A DNA stretch of 64,000 bases. Source: Lepeophtheirus salmonis. Taxonomy: Eukaryota > Arthropoda > Copepoda > Siphonostomatoida > Caligidae. Position 1 is the stretch's first letter. Each line of letters starts with the position of its first letter. The position numbers and the translations under genes were made by a program. Shown here in pieces: positions 47,374 to 60,104 of the stretch. The notes beneath the pieces are model-generated. The model made no database searches. It had not been told where the DNA came from and saw only the letters and a program-made list of their open reading frames with translations. The stretch is taken from the NCBI RefSeq assembly GCF_016086655.4, contig NC_052140.2, positions 3,100,001 to 3,164,000 of the forward strand. Reading direction: 5' to 3'.

Positions 47374-48849
47374 CAATGACATATATTCATGACAGGTTTG
47401 TAAGCGTTCCGTTCAACTTTTTTTCTTTGTTTAGGCATTATTGCATTCCCTTCTACGTTCCAGTCATGAGGCAGGAACAGATACACTCTATCACAGCAAA
47501 TCGCGACTTCTACTTATAAAGTCTCAGGAAGGCCTCATTTGAGGACTAGGATTCAAAAATCTTAACACAATAATTCGGGGAATATTAGCGTTCAAATGTA
47601 CTACAACTGACTAAAATCAATTCATTCATTGTCGAGATGGAGGGCAAAAGTATAGGTAAAGTATAGCCGATTTGATTCCTTCCGAGTACAACAACAAGAT
47701 AAGGAAAACTGAAAAGCGAAATGATAGCATTAATTAACTTGATTGGACATTATTTATTTTAAGACAAAAAACTACAACTTATCTTATACACAACATATAT
47801 ATATATATAGGCTGGTATGGTACGGGGTTGTGCCGCCGTTCGGTACGTGTTAACCTTCGGAGCAGTACGTATTTATATTATCCCGTATTTCCTATTTTGA
47901 TACTATAATTTTTTTTTTGTGTGTGTGTTTTTAACATTCTTTATATGGTAAATAAATAGGGTCAAAAGAATTAAAACATTATTCAAAAGAAATAGAAAAG
48001 GAGAGAGATATTGACTTACAAAATGATAAAATGCATTGACGAAAACCTTGTGGTATGGTGAAAGGATTATTCAGAAAAAATCCCTAATGCTTTTAGGTTA
48101 TCTTTAAGATACTTTGCAACTACAGGTACATCTGTAGTAAACTATAAATTCAATAATTATAGTACATATTATATAGCCCTTGTATATTTATGTCAATAAA
48201 TTAAAGTAGATTTAAGAATAATTAATTTGTACCCAACAGAAATTAATAAATCATACTATCATATAAACCGCGCTCAGTGAAAGGCGTACTGCCCTTCATA
48301 CCAAACGGTGGGTTTAGCGTATTGTCCTAAACCTAATATATGTATATAGGTACAAAGGTTTATCTCATTTCTTGATCCCGGGAGACAGTTTTACTTGGGG
48401 TTTTCATCTACGGGAAATCCTGTATTTAATTATATTCTAATGTTCATAACTTTAATAAAAAGGATATTAGTCAAAACTTTATTACACAGTCAAAACTCCG
48501 TATTGTAGATGCAGATGAAATGTTGAATGAATCCCTAATGGAGAGCGAGTCGCATCATCCTATAAAAGTAATTTTCAAAACTTTGAGAATGTGTACCACC
48601 TGTGTTGAGTAAATATCAACATCTTCAATTACTGACATAAATAGGAAATTTGTATGGATAACCTTTTATTACAATAAAAGGCATGGCGTACTCTCCCCCA
48701 CCCCCTAGAGGTCACGGATCTACCTCTGGTGTGAACCAAAACTGTATTTAACTCTTTTTAATAATTATTTAAAAGTTAATAACATACTCTACTAATTAAG
48801 ACTCACAAATATACAACAATTTATACTATATAAATTATAGCATTCTTAG
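47374..48849. other. gene-free stretch
   Basis: AT-rich. '48503-48560 tgcagatgaaatgttgaatgaatccctaatggagagcgagtcgcatcatcc' reappears inverted at 49740-49800. Confidence 0.4.
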
Positions 48850-48915
48850 TCAGGAGGTGCCGCATAAGGCGGTTAAAAAAACCCGTGGATTTCGCATAAT
48901 GCGGTATTTGTAATT
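48850..48915. repeat. end sequence shared with 54225-54300
   Basis: Inverted it reads taccgcattatgcgaaatcc…accgccttatgcggcacctcctg, close to 'cgccgttttatgcgaaatccgaggt…accgcgttatgcgaggacctcctg' at 54230. It resembles pogo/Tigger-type terminal sequences, but only single ends are visible. Confidence 0.45.
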
Positions 48916-48979
48916 CATTGTTTAGAAGTGTATATTTTTGCATCAGGGGAAGTGTCCTGTAAGTATTTGACTTGATAAC

Positions 48980-49295
48980 AAGGTTAATAGAAATAAAAGG
49001 TTAGACCATCATGTAATCCGGCTTGCTAGAATTCTGAATCTGATGTAACGTACCGACTGTTGGGCAAGACAGAGAGACTTCGACAAAACACGCAACCACT
49101 CATAGTTTATGACATCACTATTGCTAGAACTTTCAATTTAATGTATCCTACCCCCTGATGGGAAAGAAAAACTGATTTTGACAAAACCCGCAACAACCAC
49201 TCATATCTAATATGACATCAATATTAAAAGCGTGATGGAAGTCAAACATCAGTCGATCACGTGTTATTGCATAACCTTGTATTTCTATTAGCCTT
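48980..49295. mobile_element. MITE (AAGGCTAATA family) with internal tandem duplication
   Basis: Ends aaggttaatagaaataaaaggtta and (reverse complement) aaggctaatagaaatacaaggtta (22 of 24). The unit 'gctagaa…gatgtaacgtaccg…gacaaaacacgcaaccactcata…gacatcactatt' occurs twice in tandem (49024-49133 and 49134-49225), which explains why it is ~110 bp longer than the copy at 8294-8498. Confidence 0.75.
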
Positions 49296-50147
49296 GACTT
49301 AAAACTGTTGGTTAATGTATGAAGCTAAACGTTAAATTTTACAATTGCAAATAATTTATGATGAATAAAATGTTTTCATTGTCCTAACCGTACTAAAAAA
49401 AAGGATTTTTAAGAGTTTTATTACTATAAAAGTCCCCTAGTACATCGGTGACTTTTTCTTCTTACCAAAAACCGCGATAAATATTAACAAATTAATTTAT
49501 TAATTTTCTGCAAGACTCCTCGAAACACCCTGAGAGTTGACAGATTTGGTTGGCATTCACTAAATAGTAATCTGTTGTACTATAAAATATGCAAACATCC
49601 GATTTATGAATGTTTAAGGGGATTTCCATGTTCAAGTACTTTAAAAAAATGAAATTATATATAACAGCTGATTGATTTCATGAGGTGCAATTAATCCCTT
49701 ATTTTGATCCCCACTTCTTGCCAAGGCAAAAATGGATTAGGATGATGCGACTCACTCTCCATTAGGGATTCATTCATCATTTCATCTGCATTTACAATAC
49801 GGAGATCCCGCTACATTTTTCGGCTGTGTAATGAGCTCTTGGTTAATATCCTTTTTATTATTTCCTTCATGTCATCATGGGGGGAAGAAGTAGTAGCTGT
49901 TGTAAGGACAGACACAATAGAATGGTAATAAAACAAAAAGAATATGTGAGAAAAAAACAACCATAAATAAACAAACCATTAGAGAGTTGAAAAATAGATA
50001 TTAATATCTCTTCCCCTCTACTTTACCGTCGATCCTTTTATTTACTTTATGCAATTTAGCTAAATAGATGTAACCTATACACGTGACGTCTGAATTGTTG
50101 ATGTTGACCATTACTGGGGCTTAAAGTACCAAGTTATAAAACCATAT
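49296..50147. other. gene-free stretch
   Basis: AT-rich; holds the inverted copy of 48503-48560 at about 49740-49800. Confidence 0.4.
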
Positions 50148-50880
50148 TCAGGGGTGTCTGCAGGAGGTGGGCTGGAGGGACTGTATTCCCCCAAAATATC
50201 CGAATTTCCAAAAAAAAAATCATATTTTCTCCCCCAATATTTGATTTTTTTCATATTTTTTCACCCAAAATTTAATTATCTCTGAATAGCAATGAATTTT
50301 TGACAAAAAAAATTCCAATTTTTTTTTTATAATTTAATTTTTGAATTTTTTTCTCGAAAAAATCAACTTTACTCAAAACCACTATGATTTTTTGAAATTT
50401 TTTTTCCAAAAATTTAATTCCTTGTCGATAGCTATGGATTTTCGAAATTTTTTTCCAAAAAAAATTATTTTTGGAAAATAGTTGTGAATTTTTGAAATTT
50501 TTTAAAAAAAAATTAATTTTTTTGTAAATTCCTATGGATTTTCGAAAAAATTTAATTTTTTGTAAATACCTATTGATACCTATGGTCTTGAGTAAATCAA
50601 TTTTACTCAAAACAACTGTGATTTTTTGAAATTTCTTTTTCAAAAATTTAATTCCTTGTCGATAGCTATGGATTTTCGAATTTTTTTTTCAATAAAAAAA
50701 AAAATAATTTTTAGAAAATAGCTGTGAATTTTTGAAATTTTTAAAAAAAAATTAATTTTTTTGTAAATTCCTATGGATTTTCGAAAAAATATAATTTTTG
50801 AAATTTTATTATGAACAACTTTGTATTTTTTTAGTTTTTGGATTTATTTTCAAAAAAATTCCATAAACCAAGACCCTTAC
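50148..50880. mobile_element. AT-rich MITE with ~236-bp internal tandem duplication
   Basis: Left end tcaggggtgtctgcagga plus a G-rich patch. The body contains two copies, offset by about 236 bp (50361 and 50597), of a segment beginning 'tcaa.tttactcaaaac.act.tgattttttgaaatt' and including 'ccttgtcgatagctatggattttcgaa'. The 123-codon minus frame across it is low-complexity read-through. Right boundary approximate. Confidence 0.65.
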
Positions 50881-52329
50881 CATAAAGAAATATATATCGT
50901 TTCCTACGGAAATCCCTGATATTAACTTTAAGGTAAAAGAAAACTTTTGGATGATGAAGAAATGAGACAAAAAAATAAATAAAAGCGCTTAAACTTTACT
51001 CCCTATCAAAAATCTATCCTTCTAATATCTACTACAGTGTGGGTAAGCAAATAATATTGTTTTTAATAGTAAGATGTAATTCAACTTCAGTATAAAGAAC
51101 ATGCGGGTTTGATTTACAACTTTTTTCAAATTTAGATTACGACTAGTCCAGAAAAGTTATGAAATAGTAAGAAGATAAAAAATGACTCTACGATGTCATC
51201 TTTAGTTAGTACAACTTGTTCAAAAGTTTGAAAGGAGACAAAATATTTTTTTTTAGAATAATGAATTGTACTCACACATCTGCAAATATTATTCATATAC
51301 TAATTTTATTTTCTAATATCATATCATTTTCCTAATTTCTTTAGTAGTTAATATTTGACCATATCATATATATTTTTATTCAAAGGCCCTGATGTACATG
51401 GACATCATATTCTCCATCCATTTACAATTGAAATGCTCTTTAAATTGACTTTTTTTTGGCGGATTATCACACAATTCTGATCATATCAAATATAGATATA
51501 GTTGAATAAGAATTAACATCAAAACAGGGGCTTCATATCAAACATAAATCTTGATTAAATGAGGATCCTTTAAATGTGCTGTATTGCTACAGTTGAATGC
51601 ATTTATGTACTAAAAAGAGGAAACACAATCGGTCATTGATAATGAAGTCTCTATAGTAGTTGGTTTTCTCTTCTGTGATCACGGTTTCATCGGAGTTATA
51701 AGGATTTTAAACCTACATGAAATATTTATTTATATATTTCATCATTTACTATAGTATCAACAAAAATATAAATTTGCATCAATTATATAAATGATTACTC
51801 TCCAACAAATCCTTAGAATTATTATCTATTTTTCATGTGCCGTGGAGTACTGTAGTTCATTGCTAAACCTCATCCAAGTAACATTCAGGTTTTCATATAT
51901 AGTACTTCACTTCACCTAAACGCCTGCGAGATTTCATTCATTTTAACGTTGCGTTTTATACCATTCTTCCAGTTGAGTAGTTTGCAAAGAAAAAGAAAAG
52001 AGCGCGAGGAGAAAGCGGGATCGAGACTTATGATATTACAGATTTAATAGCATTGTTAATATAGCCTGCCTATTATATTATTATTATAGTTGATTCTCAG
52101 AATAATAGCTAATGAAACGACAAAGTAGAGTATTTGAAATATATTTGAAGCTCAAAGTTTAAAAAGAGGCTTTAATGAAATATAATCTACATACTAAAAA
52201 AATAAACCATTAAACATTTAAGTTAAATACAAAAAATTAAGTAATTAAAATCATATAACTATTAATAATAATAAATTATAAATAAAGAATATTGAAGTAA
52301 TAGATTGATCCAGATAATTTTTCTTGTTC
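50881..52329. other. gene-free stretch
   Basis: AT-rich; no feature recognised. Confidence 0.4.
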
Positions 52330-52429
52330 NNNNNNNNNNNNNNNNNNNNNNNNNNNNNNNNNNNNNNNNNNNNNNNNNNNNNNNNNNNNNNNNNNNNNNN
52401 NNNNNNNNNNNNNNNNNNNNNNNNNNNNN
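52330..52429. other. assembly gap (100 N)
   Basis: Exactly 100 N, the conventional placeholder for a gap of unknown length. The open frame crossing it is meaningless. Confidence 0.99.
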
Positions 52430-52778
52430 TTCCTCGCTTTTTGTGTTTTTTTACAGCAACAAAATGCGGATTTGTATGAAATCCACGTAGTACAGGGACT
52501 TAAATAGTACTAAAACTCTTAAAATGGGATCAATTATTTGTCAAAGGCCACTTTTTAAAGTATAGTTTGGAAAAATCGTATTATTCATGAGAAATTATTA
52601 AAATATAAATTGTAAATTTTAATCCGGTCATTTCAACACTCTAAAATTTATATAACCTGAGCTTAACCAATATTTATTTTGCATTCTTTCCAATTGTAAA
52701 TTTGTATGTTAAGTAATAACAAAAAGTTTTAAGTGTGGGTAACAAATACAATTACTTACAGGCAGGTCTGTGGAGTCG
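52430..52778. other. no identifiable feature
   Basis: AT-rich DNA between the gap and the next MITE. Confidence 0.4.
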
Positions 52779-53054
52779 GTACAAAGGGCCGTCCGCAGGA
52801 TTTTGGGTGAGGGGGGGAGGGCTTGGTTTTTGGAAAAATAAATAAAGCAAATATGTAATTTTCGGGGAAAAAACTTGAAAAATCCACAGCTATTCACAAA
52901 AAATGACATTTTTTGGAAAAAAATATGAAGTATGAAATAAATAAAAAATTAGCTTATGAATAGTAAATTCCACAGCTATTCACAAAAATGAAATGAAAAA
53001 AATTGAATAATTTTTTTTTTGGGAAATTTGGGGACTCCTGCGGACATCTTGGTA
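52779..53054. mobile_element. short CGTCCGC-family MITE
   Basis: Left gtacaaagggccgtccgcagga and right tcctgcggacatcttggtac are inverted. A G-rich patch (gaggggggga) and 'ccacagctattcacaaaaa' AT-rich units lie inside. About 276 bp. Confidence 0.75.
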
Positions 53055-54484
53055 CTTACAATGCCCAACTCCGATTCCAGTATTTCAAATGTCCCTACTC
53101 TAACTCCAACACACACAAAAAAAAAGTCATAATATATTTTATAGACTATGTAAGTACTATGACGTCATTTGAGTCTAGAGACTATATAATATATAAATCT
53201 AATTTATAGCTGTAGGTAGCTATTAGTTAGATATATCAAATAATTGTGCCATTTATAAATAAAAAAATTGGAATATAAGATATTGAAATGGATACAAATC
53301 TATTTTTTGCTAATACATTCAAAGTTTCTGAACATAATTAATGCACTCGGAACCGAGGAGCGACAATACATACAACCTCTCACTCCAACGTTACACATTA
53401 CTCTAATGATATTATTGACTATTCACAATACTAAGAAATGAACTAACGCGGCTCTATCCAACATAATATTTTGCACTTTAGTAATTGTAAATGTTAGAGA
53501 CTAACATTTTATGTCCAAAATGTAGCGTTATGTGGTATTTCTTTTTAAAAAATGAAAAATTGACGTTTGATGAAAAAGGAAAGAAAAATTATTCAGAAAA
53601 TGACAGATATTTCAGTTAAAAATTCAATTTTCATGACTCAAATTTATGTGCAAACGAATCTCCAGACAAATTTCTACAAACTTTACTCTATTTACTAATC
53701 CAATATTTCATTGGAAGTTTGTTTATTTTTTGCACCTGAAAAAAACAAAATTTCAATTTTCACCCATTTATTTTTTTGCGCATAACTTTTTTGATTTTGA
53801 ATAAATGTAGAAAACATAGTTATTCGTGTAGTTGTTTTTTTGAAACGCCAATCACTTTTTGATAAATAACTTAACTCTCTCTATCTAGTCACCTTGACTT
53901 GCAAAAAAGATTTTCATGTTTTGGTTATAGAATAAAAAAAAAAAAATCAAAAAAATTCGACACCCCTATCTTAACCTTATCAGGCTCAAAGAGGCAAAAT
54001 TTCAGCCTCCTAGGTTCAACGGTATGGGCACCTATAAAGGAAAGACACACATACATTCTCTTTTATATATGTATATACATATATATATATATATAGGCAC
54101 AGTATGAAGAAACTCATCAAAAACTACAAAATTCTTCGTTAACCCAATTCAAGTTTATATAAATTATTATCATAATATAAAAAAACGAAATGAAGGGGAT
54201 ATACAGCACTATACGGGGGTCGAAATAATTCCAAACGCCGTTTTATGCGAAATCCGAGGTCTTTGAAACCGCGTTATGCGAGGACCTCCTGTAGATAGGG
54301 TATTTTTGTATTAGCGAGGTAACGCCGTATAGAAGAGAAGTGGATTGTTCTGGATAAATATATTTGAAACAAAATTTTAATACGTCTAGAAGATTTATTT
54401 TTTACATTACTGCGTATATTTAAAAAAAAAAGAATTATTCGACACAGAAGCCTCTGCCTCAAAAATGTCGAGTGGAGTGGGGAT
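53055..54484. other. gene-free stretch with one pogo-like end
   Basis: 54225-54300 is the partner of 48850-48915 (see there). (ta)n at 54066-54095. Otherwise AT-rich without coding signal. Confidence 0.4.
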
Positions 54485-54586
54485 CCAGGGGCGTCCGCAG
54501 GACTATATATATATATTAGTTTTAGTACAGAGCAAAAATTCTTTGATTTAGAGGGATTACAGCTCCACCCTTAAGACGCCCCTGGG
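54485..54586. mobile_element. minimal CGTCCGC-family MITE (~100 bp)
   Basis: Ends ccaggggcgtc and gacgcccctgg are perfectly inverted. The left side continues with the family 'cgcagga' motif. The AT-rich core of larger copies is nearly absent. Confidence 0.75.
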
Positions 54587-57076
54587 ATACAGGACAAAGT
54601 CATGCGTATAAAAGTTCTTATTTTGCAATGTGGCAACTTTCTACACATTTTATTCAGTTCCCATATGGATATATTCACGGAAGTATTTGTATTCAGTTTA
54701 CATATTGTAATCGGTAAAAATATAAGAGGTTGCGTTAGAGGAATGAGCAGAACTTTCCGTCAATTAAGAATTACTAAACATGCTAACTAAATAAAATATA
54801 TAACGTTATTTCTCTTTTTTCTTTCGTGGAAAAGATTAAACCAAAATATATGCATTCATCGTTTTTATGAATTCATATTTTTCATGACATTTGGATATTC
54901 TAGACACACGCCTATCATAAACTTTGTGTTCTTTTGGAAGAGGATCTATTGTCTCACTCCGTGGATCTCATTTCCTTTAATGGAAGTATGCTCCAATCTC
55001 ATTTTTCTTATTTTATCATTATCACTAATACGGCGTGATTTGATAACTTTTTTTTAGAGGCTGCAGATTTCACTTTTCGGAATTCGGTAACCTAATCCAG
55101 CTTGCAATAAAAAACTTGAATAGTAAGTGGTGAAAGAGCTGTGCGTTGTATAATTGTGAAATAGACAACCCGAGCTAGAGGCTAAAAGCCTACTTGCTAG
55201 AATCCGTGTAACTCTTTTTATAAAATTATGAGACATCTTTAATATCACATCTCATACAGCTTCAAAAACATTTATGGGGTGTCTCCAAATAAAAACAAGC
55301 TTGAATAAAAATCAAGAAAAAGAGAGAATCTTCATATATTATACTTTTTTTACTTCATATACGAAGTAAATCAGCCATATTTGAGTCGATTGTAGACTTT
55401 GTATTCAAATTTATGGGATGAATGAAGGTACCACCGAATTTTAGGCATAGTTTAAAAACTTATTTTTTATTTAAGAGACTTATATAGGGTACGATATGGC
55501 CCCTTTCAAATATAATCCATCAATTTCTCATTATTTTGTTGTGACGATTAATTTTGGCTACTTTAAATGTAATTTGCGACAAACCCAAAGGGTTCATATG
55601 AACCATTTATTAATAGAGATTGACGACAGTTTGTCAAAGAATACATAACATGTAATACACACTCAATTTTGAGAAAAAACATTCTAGCTTGCTTTTGTAT
55701 TGTGAGGCCACATATTATATTCAAAATACGAAGCTTTTGTCTAACTATGGAACAGCTTACAAATAAATCATGTATGAGTTTTTTGGATTGATTCCTACTC
55801 CATATTTCCATAAATGTAAGATTAAAACTCACTTGTATATTATATCAACATGAGTTGATGCAACAAATCTTCAGTATTACTCTCCATCATTCATGAGCAC
55901 ACACACTTGTGGTTACACTTTATGCATAGATGTTCCCTCCTTAAGAATGAAAGAGTAGTTACATCAGCTTAGGAACATAAAAACACTATTCAGGTTGCCA
56001 ACACAACAACATAATCTTGCACTCTAAAAATGCTTAAGATTTACATTCCTAAGTATTTACCATATAATACCAATACCGATTATGTCAGATGTTGTGAGCA
56101 TTTAAGCAGGGAACACTCAAAAGAATAAGGAATATCTATATACATATATGCTATTTTTTTTCTGCGTGACGAGAATGCAAAATATTTTTCCCTTATCAAA
56201 TGCAGTATAAAAAGTTTAAAATATATATTTTTAGTTTGCTCATGCCCAATATATCTACAAGGTGTTGTGACTTTCTGTAGCCTTGGCTAATATAAGTCTG
56301 AGACAATAATTAAAAGGGAGGACTTACTTCAGAATTTGACTTCATTTGAGCAAATTCTTTTGCACTTACGTCAATATAACCACACTCCCATAGAAGATAT
56401 CGCTCCGTATTCTTTTGAATTCATTTCAGTAGCTGATTGAGTAAAATATGTAATAGGGAAGACTGAAGCAGATGTTTGGCTTCTGAAACGAACTACTATG
56501 TTCTCTGGAATATTAGACTATAAAATATACTAGTCGATTTTATGTGACAATACCTACAGCATTCTGTGTATACTAAACGTCTTTTTAAATAATACTATGC
56601 CGCATTTAGATTTTCGTTTCAGATAGAACACTATAAATAACACGGATTATGTGGGCTTCAACCTTATGAAATGTTCTGATAAGTACCAATATGGAATACG
56701 AATATATTATATATTTAAATGCAAATTTCACGGTTGGAATATTGAAGAGTTGTAAAAGCTATGTTTTATTGCGAGGATTTCAAATTATCACGTAAATAAA
56801 GTTGTGCACATTCTCTGAGCTGGATTTCAGGCTCAAACAATGAGGAATATAAAATATTCTGAATGTGGCAATCTTTCTCCGTCTTCCCTATATTATTATA
56901 CAAATATTTCTCTCTTTTATACAACGATATCATCATTTGTTTTCATTTTTCTTGACTCAGGCCATCCTTTCATATTACTTTAGTTCTTATTTCATATTTA
57001 TTAAATCTATAGACAGAGTGATCACAAATGTCATTATAACTTAAATCAAAGATTCTCCTTTCTGCTCTTTTTGAAA
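54587..57076. other. gene-free stretch upstream of DCAF6
   Basis: AT-rich. 55889-55960 repeats 14345-14410. A 48-codon minus frame behind an AG at 56518 has no known motif. No clear core promoter for DCAF6 could be assigned in the last few hundred bases. Confidence 0.4.
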
Positions 57077-59652
57077 ATGTATCGCAGCAATCTTTCCAGG
57101 ACTCTCAATGGATATTTGGAGGGAGGGAACGTGGATTCGAATCTAAGGACACGGCTGTTTAATCGTTCCAAAGGTGCGTGAAAATGAGGCCTTTTTCTTT
57201 AGTATTTTTTAAACCACAATCCTTTTTTTAGATAATTTGAGTTTTCTACAACGTCTCATTCTCATGGACACGGCAGACTATCATCGAGGATGCGTGAATA
57301 CCCTTTCCTGGAATCAAAAAGGAACTCTTTTATTAAGCGGATCTGATGATCATCGCCTTTTACTTACCTCTCCCTACGACTCCAAACTCGTGGAAGACAT
57401 CAACATGCCACACAAATCCAATATTTTCTCGGCTAAATTTCTAGACGGGGAAGACCAAAAAATAGTCTCTTGTGATGGAGGAGGTGCTATTTATTTCACC
57501 GATTTGATTCGGTTTTTTATACCCAGAGTTTTGGTTTTGAATTTTTTTTTTTTGAAAATTAGCAGATTTGATTACTTCCACAAAACGAATATAGTTCATA
57601 ATATCTATTGTTTTTACATCTAAAAAACAATTTTTTATTTATTCAACTCCTTAATTTAATTTTTCTGAAATCATTATTATGGGTATTTTGTTACTCTTTA
57701 AATCAGCGACTACCACTCCCATTTCGCTTGTCATATTGGAAATTCAGCTTATGAAGTTCTCACTTATCCTGGAGAGCCCCACTCTTTTCTATCATGTGGT
57801 GAAGACGGCACTGTAAGATCCTTTGATCTACGTGTACGCGATTCCTGCGAACGCTGCAAAGATCATGTCATCATATCCTCCAATTATCCAGTAACATCCA
57901 TTTCTCTTAACCCTTTATTACCCCATCATCTTGCCGTTGGCTCTAATGATTCATGTGTTCGGATATATGATAGGAGAAATTTAAGTGTTAGTGATAACGG
58001 ACGGAACTGTCTCAGAAGTCTAATTTCTAGATTCTCTTTACCGCAACTTGAAAATAAAAAAAGAATCACGTCCGTGGACTATAGACCGGATGGACAAGAA
58101 ATATGCGTTTCATATTCCTACGATTACATTTACTTATTTAATCCTGAAGTAATGTATAAAATTAACTGTATTTATGTATACTCTAATATTTTCTGATTAA
58201 TTTAGATCCAGGACCCTTCAAAGACCAAAAAATTAATGGTTGGTACTATCACTGATTCGGATCGACCTAGTACAAAGAGATGTGGGCAACTCAGATCACC
58301 TCCTCCCATGAAGCGTCTGCGTTTAAGAGGAGATTGGTCTGATACAGGTCCTAACGCTCGTCCCGAACAAGTTGGAGAAACCTCTGCCTCATTGAATCGA
58401 ATTGGGGAAGAAGGTGAGCCACAGGGAATGAATTTGATGCAGAGAATGACTGATGCTCTAGCACGTATGCTAAATAATCCTTCTGCAGGTCAAGCAATCC
58501 GTCTTGCACGCTCAAGAATGGCTGTTTCTTCTTCAAATAGAGCCCGACGATCTGGTGGCACATCTACCGCTGCTGCCGTTGCAACTACTAGTAGTAACAG
58601 TAGTACAAATAATACTTCTTCAACATCAAACAGAGACTGTGATACCCCTGCAACATCATCCAGCTCAAGGTAAGGGTTATACGGAGGATAATGAGGGATC
58701 ATTTTTATTTACATCTCATATATGTAGAAGTGATAATGCATCTAGGGATGACAGACTGCCCAATAGAAATACTAGTCGCTCTTCTACCGATAATAGTACT
58801 TCAGATCCATCGGACGATGATTTAGTAGAGTCAAATTTGCCAACACGAGTGCGGAGTAAGTAGGGGAAATCTTGATTTACACATTTATTAATTAATTACA
58901 TATATCTTTCAAAATATGTACTGTTTACATTGACACAGATTCCAAGTGTGATATCTATGAGTACGAAACTGACATGTTTGACGAGAACGGCTTAGAAACA
59001 ATAAACACGGGTCATGTGATTATTCAACCCGCAATGAATAAACGATTGACAGGTCATAGGAACTCTCGCACCATGATTAAAGAAGCGACTTGGTGGGGTA
59101 ACAATTACATACTCTCTGGGTCTGATTGTGGCCATATTTTTGGATGGGACAGAGAGTCTGAAAATGTTGTTTTATTATTGGAAGCAGACCGACATGTCGT
59201 CAATTGTATTCAACCCCATCCATTTGATCCTATTCTTGCGACATCTGGAATTGATTATAATGTTAAATTTTGGGCACCACTTGCTGAAGTCTCAGAATAT
59301 GACGAAGAAAAAATCAATACTGTAAGAAAAACTATTGTACATATATGTATATCAATAATAGTTCCCCTATAAAACATTTTTATCGTTTTAGATCATGGAG
59401 AGAAATGAGAAAATGTTGGAAGAGACCCGTGATACCGTCACTGTTCCTGCAGGTCTTATGATACGAATGTTGGCCTCACTTAATCAACTACGAAGAGGTA
59501 GATTTTATTTTTGTCTCATTTATTTATATTAAAGATTATCACACTTACTCGATACAGGCCGATCTTATTCTGGAAGTACGGCATCAAGTGACACTTTGGA
59601 AATATCTTCCTATCAAGAAGAGGTAGAAGTGGAGGAAGAATCAGATGAATAA
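57077..59652 (+). CDS. DCAF6: DCAF6 (NRIP) orthologue, WD-repeat CUL4-DDB1 adaptor, eight exons
   Basis: Substrate-receptor subunit of CUL4-DDB1 ubiquitin ligases; in mammals it also binds nuclear receptors as a coactivator. Exons: 57077-57173, 57232-57511, 57707-58148, 58206-58669, 58728-58855, 58939-59321, 59392-59497, 59558-59652. All introns are GT-AG, 57-195 nt, and phases agree, giving 664 residues against about 860 in human. The N-terminal WD part has GCVNTLSWNQKGTLLLSGSD, HKSNIFSAKFL, SFLSCGEDGTVRSFDLR and LAVGSNDSCVRIYDRR (a DDB1-binding WDxR-like end). Residues 308-322, MKRLRLRGDWSDTGP, are a signature of this family. A Ser/Thr/Asn-rich insert follows, then C-terminal WD repeats (about 495-580: ILSGSDCGHIFGWDRESE, GIDYNVKFWAP) and an acidic tail. 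The start ATG (MYRSNLSR) precedes the conserved RTRLFNRSKG block. The exon 2 donor (cg|gttttt) is weak. No damage seen. Confidence 0.95.
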
Positions 59653-59910
59653 TTAATCATACACATTTATAAGTACTACATACATTGCTCCAATCAGTCA
59701 TAATTATTATTCTTACCTTGGAGGATCGTCAAGTCTCTCCATGTGCCGTTGAGAATTGTTAAAATCATTATATTTATCTCAATTGTATTTAACGAAAAAT
59801 TATTTGTCAGAAATTTCTTTCCTTTTCTTCTTCATCTTAAAGTTTATACTGGGAAAAAATTATAAGGTCCAGGCATTATTTGGTGTATTAAGTTATAGTG
59901 TATAAATAAA
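59653..59910 (+). promoter_or_regulatory. DCAF6 3' region with polyadenylation signal
   Basis: AATAAA at 59905-59910, about 255 bases after the stop. The intervening sequence is AT-rich and non-coding. Confidence 0.4.
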
Positions 59911-60104
59911 TTTAACAATTTCGATCTTGTATACTTGATTCATTGATTTTTCTACTGAAATGGATGAAAATAGACACGCAAAATATCGCCAAGTCTTCCT
60001 TCTTTTTTTTTTTTGATAATTTTTTTATTACTAATATCAATGGTGTACTCAAATAATATTAACATTTTCGTCATGAAACAATTTTTCCCAATAAATTTAT
60101 TTAG

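Noticed and set aside
50272..50643. 123-codon minus frame
   Set aside because: Read-through of AT-rich tandem MITE interior (Lys/Phe/Ile/Asn only).
52305..52490. Open frame crossing the N gap
   Set aside because: Its middle is undetermined sequence.
56371..56517. 48-codon minus frame preceded by an AG
   Set aside because: No donor-consistent structure and no recognised motif; length is within chance.
32372..59652. Idea that dsf and DCAF6 form a functional cluster because DCAF6 binds nuclear receptors
   Set aside because: They are separated by 23 kb of repeats, have independent exon sets, and nothing in the sequence links them.
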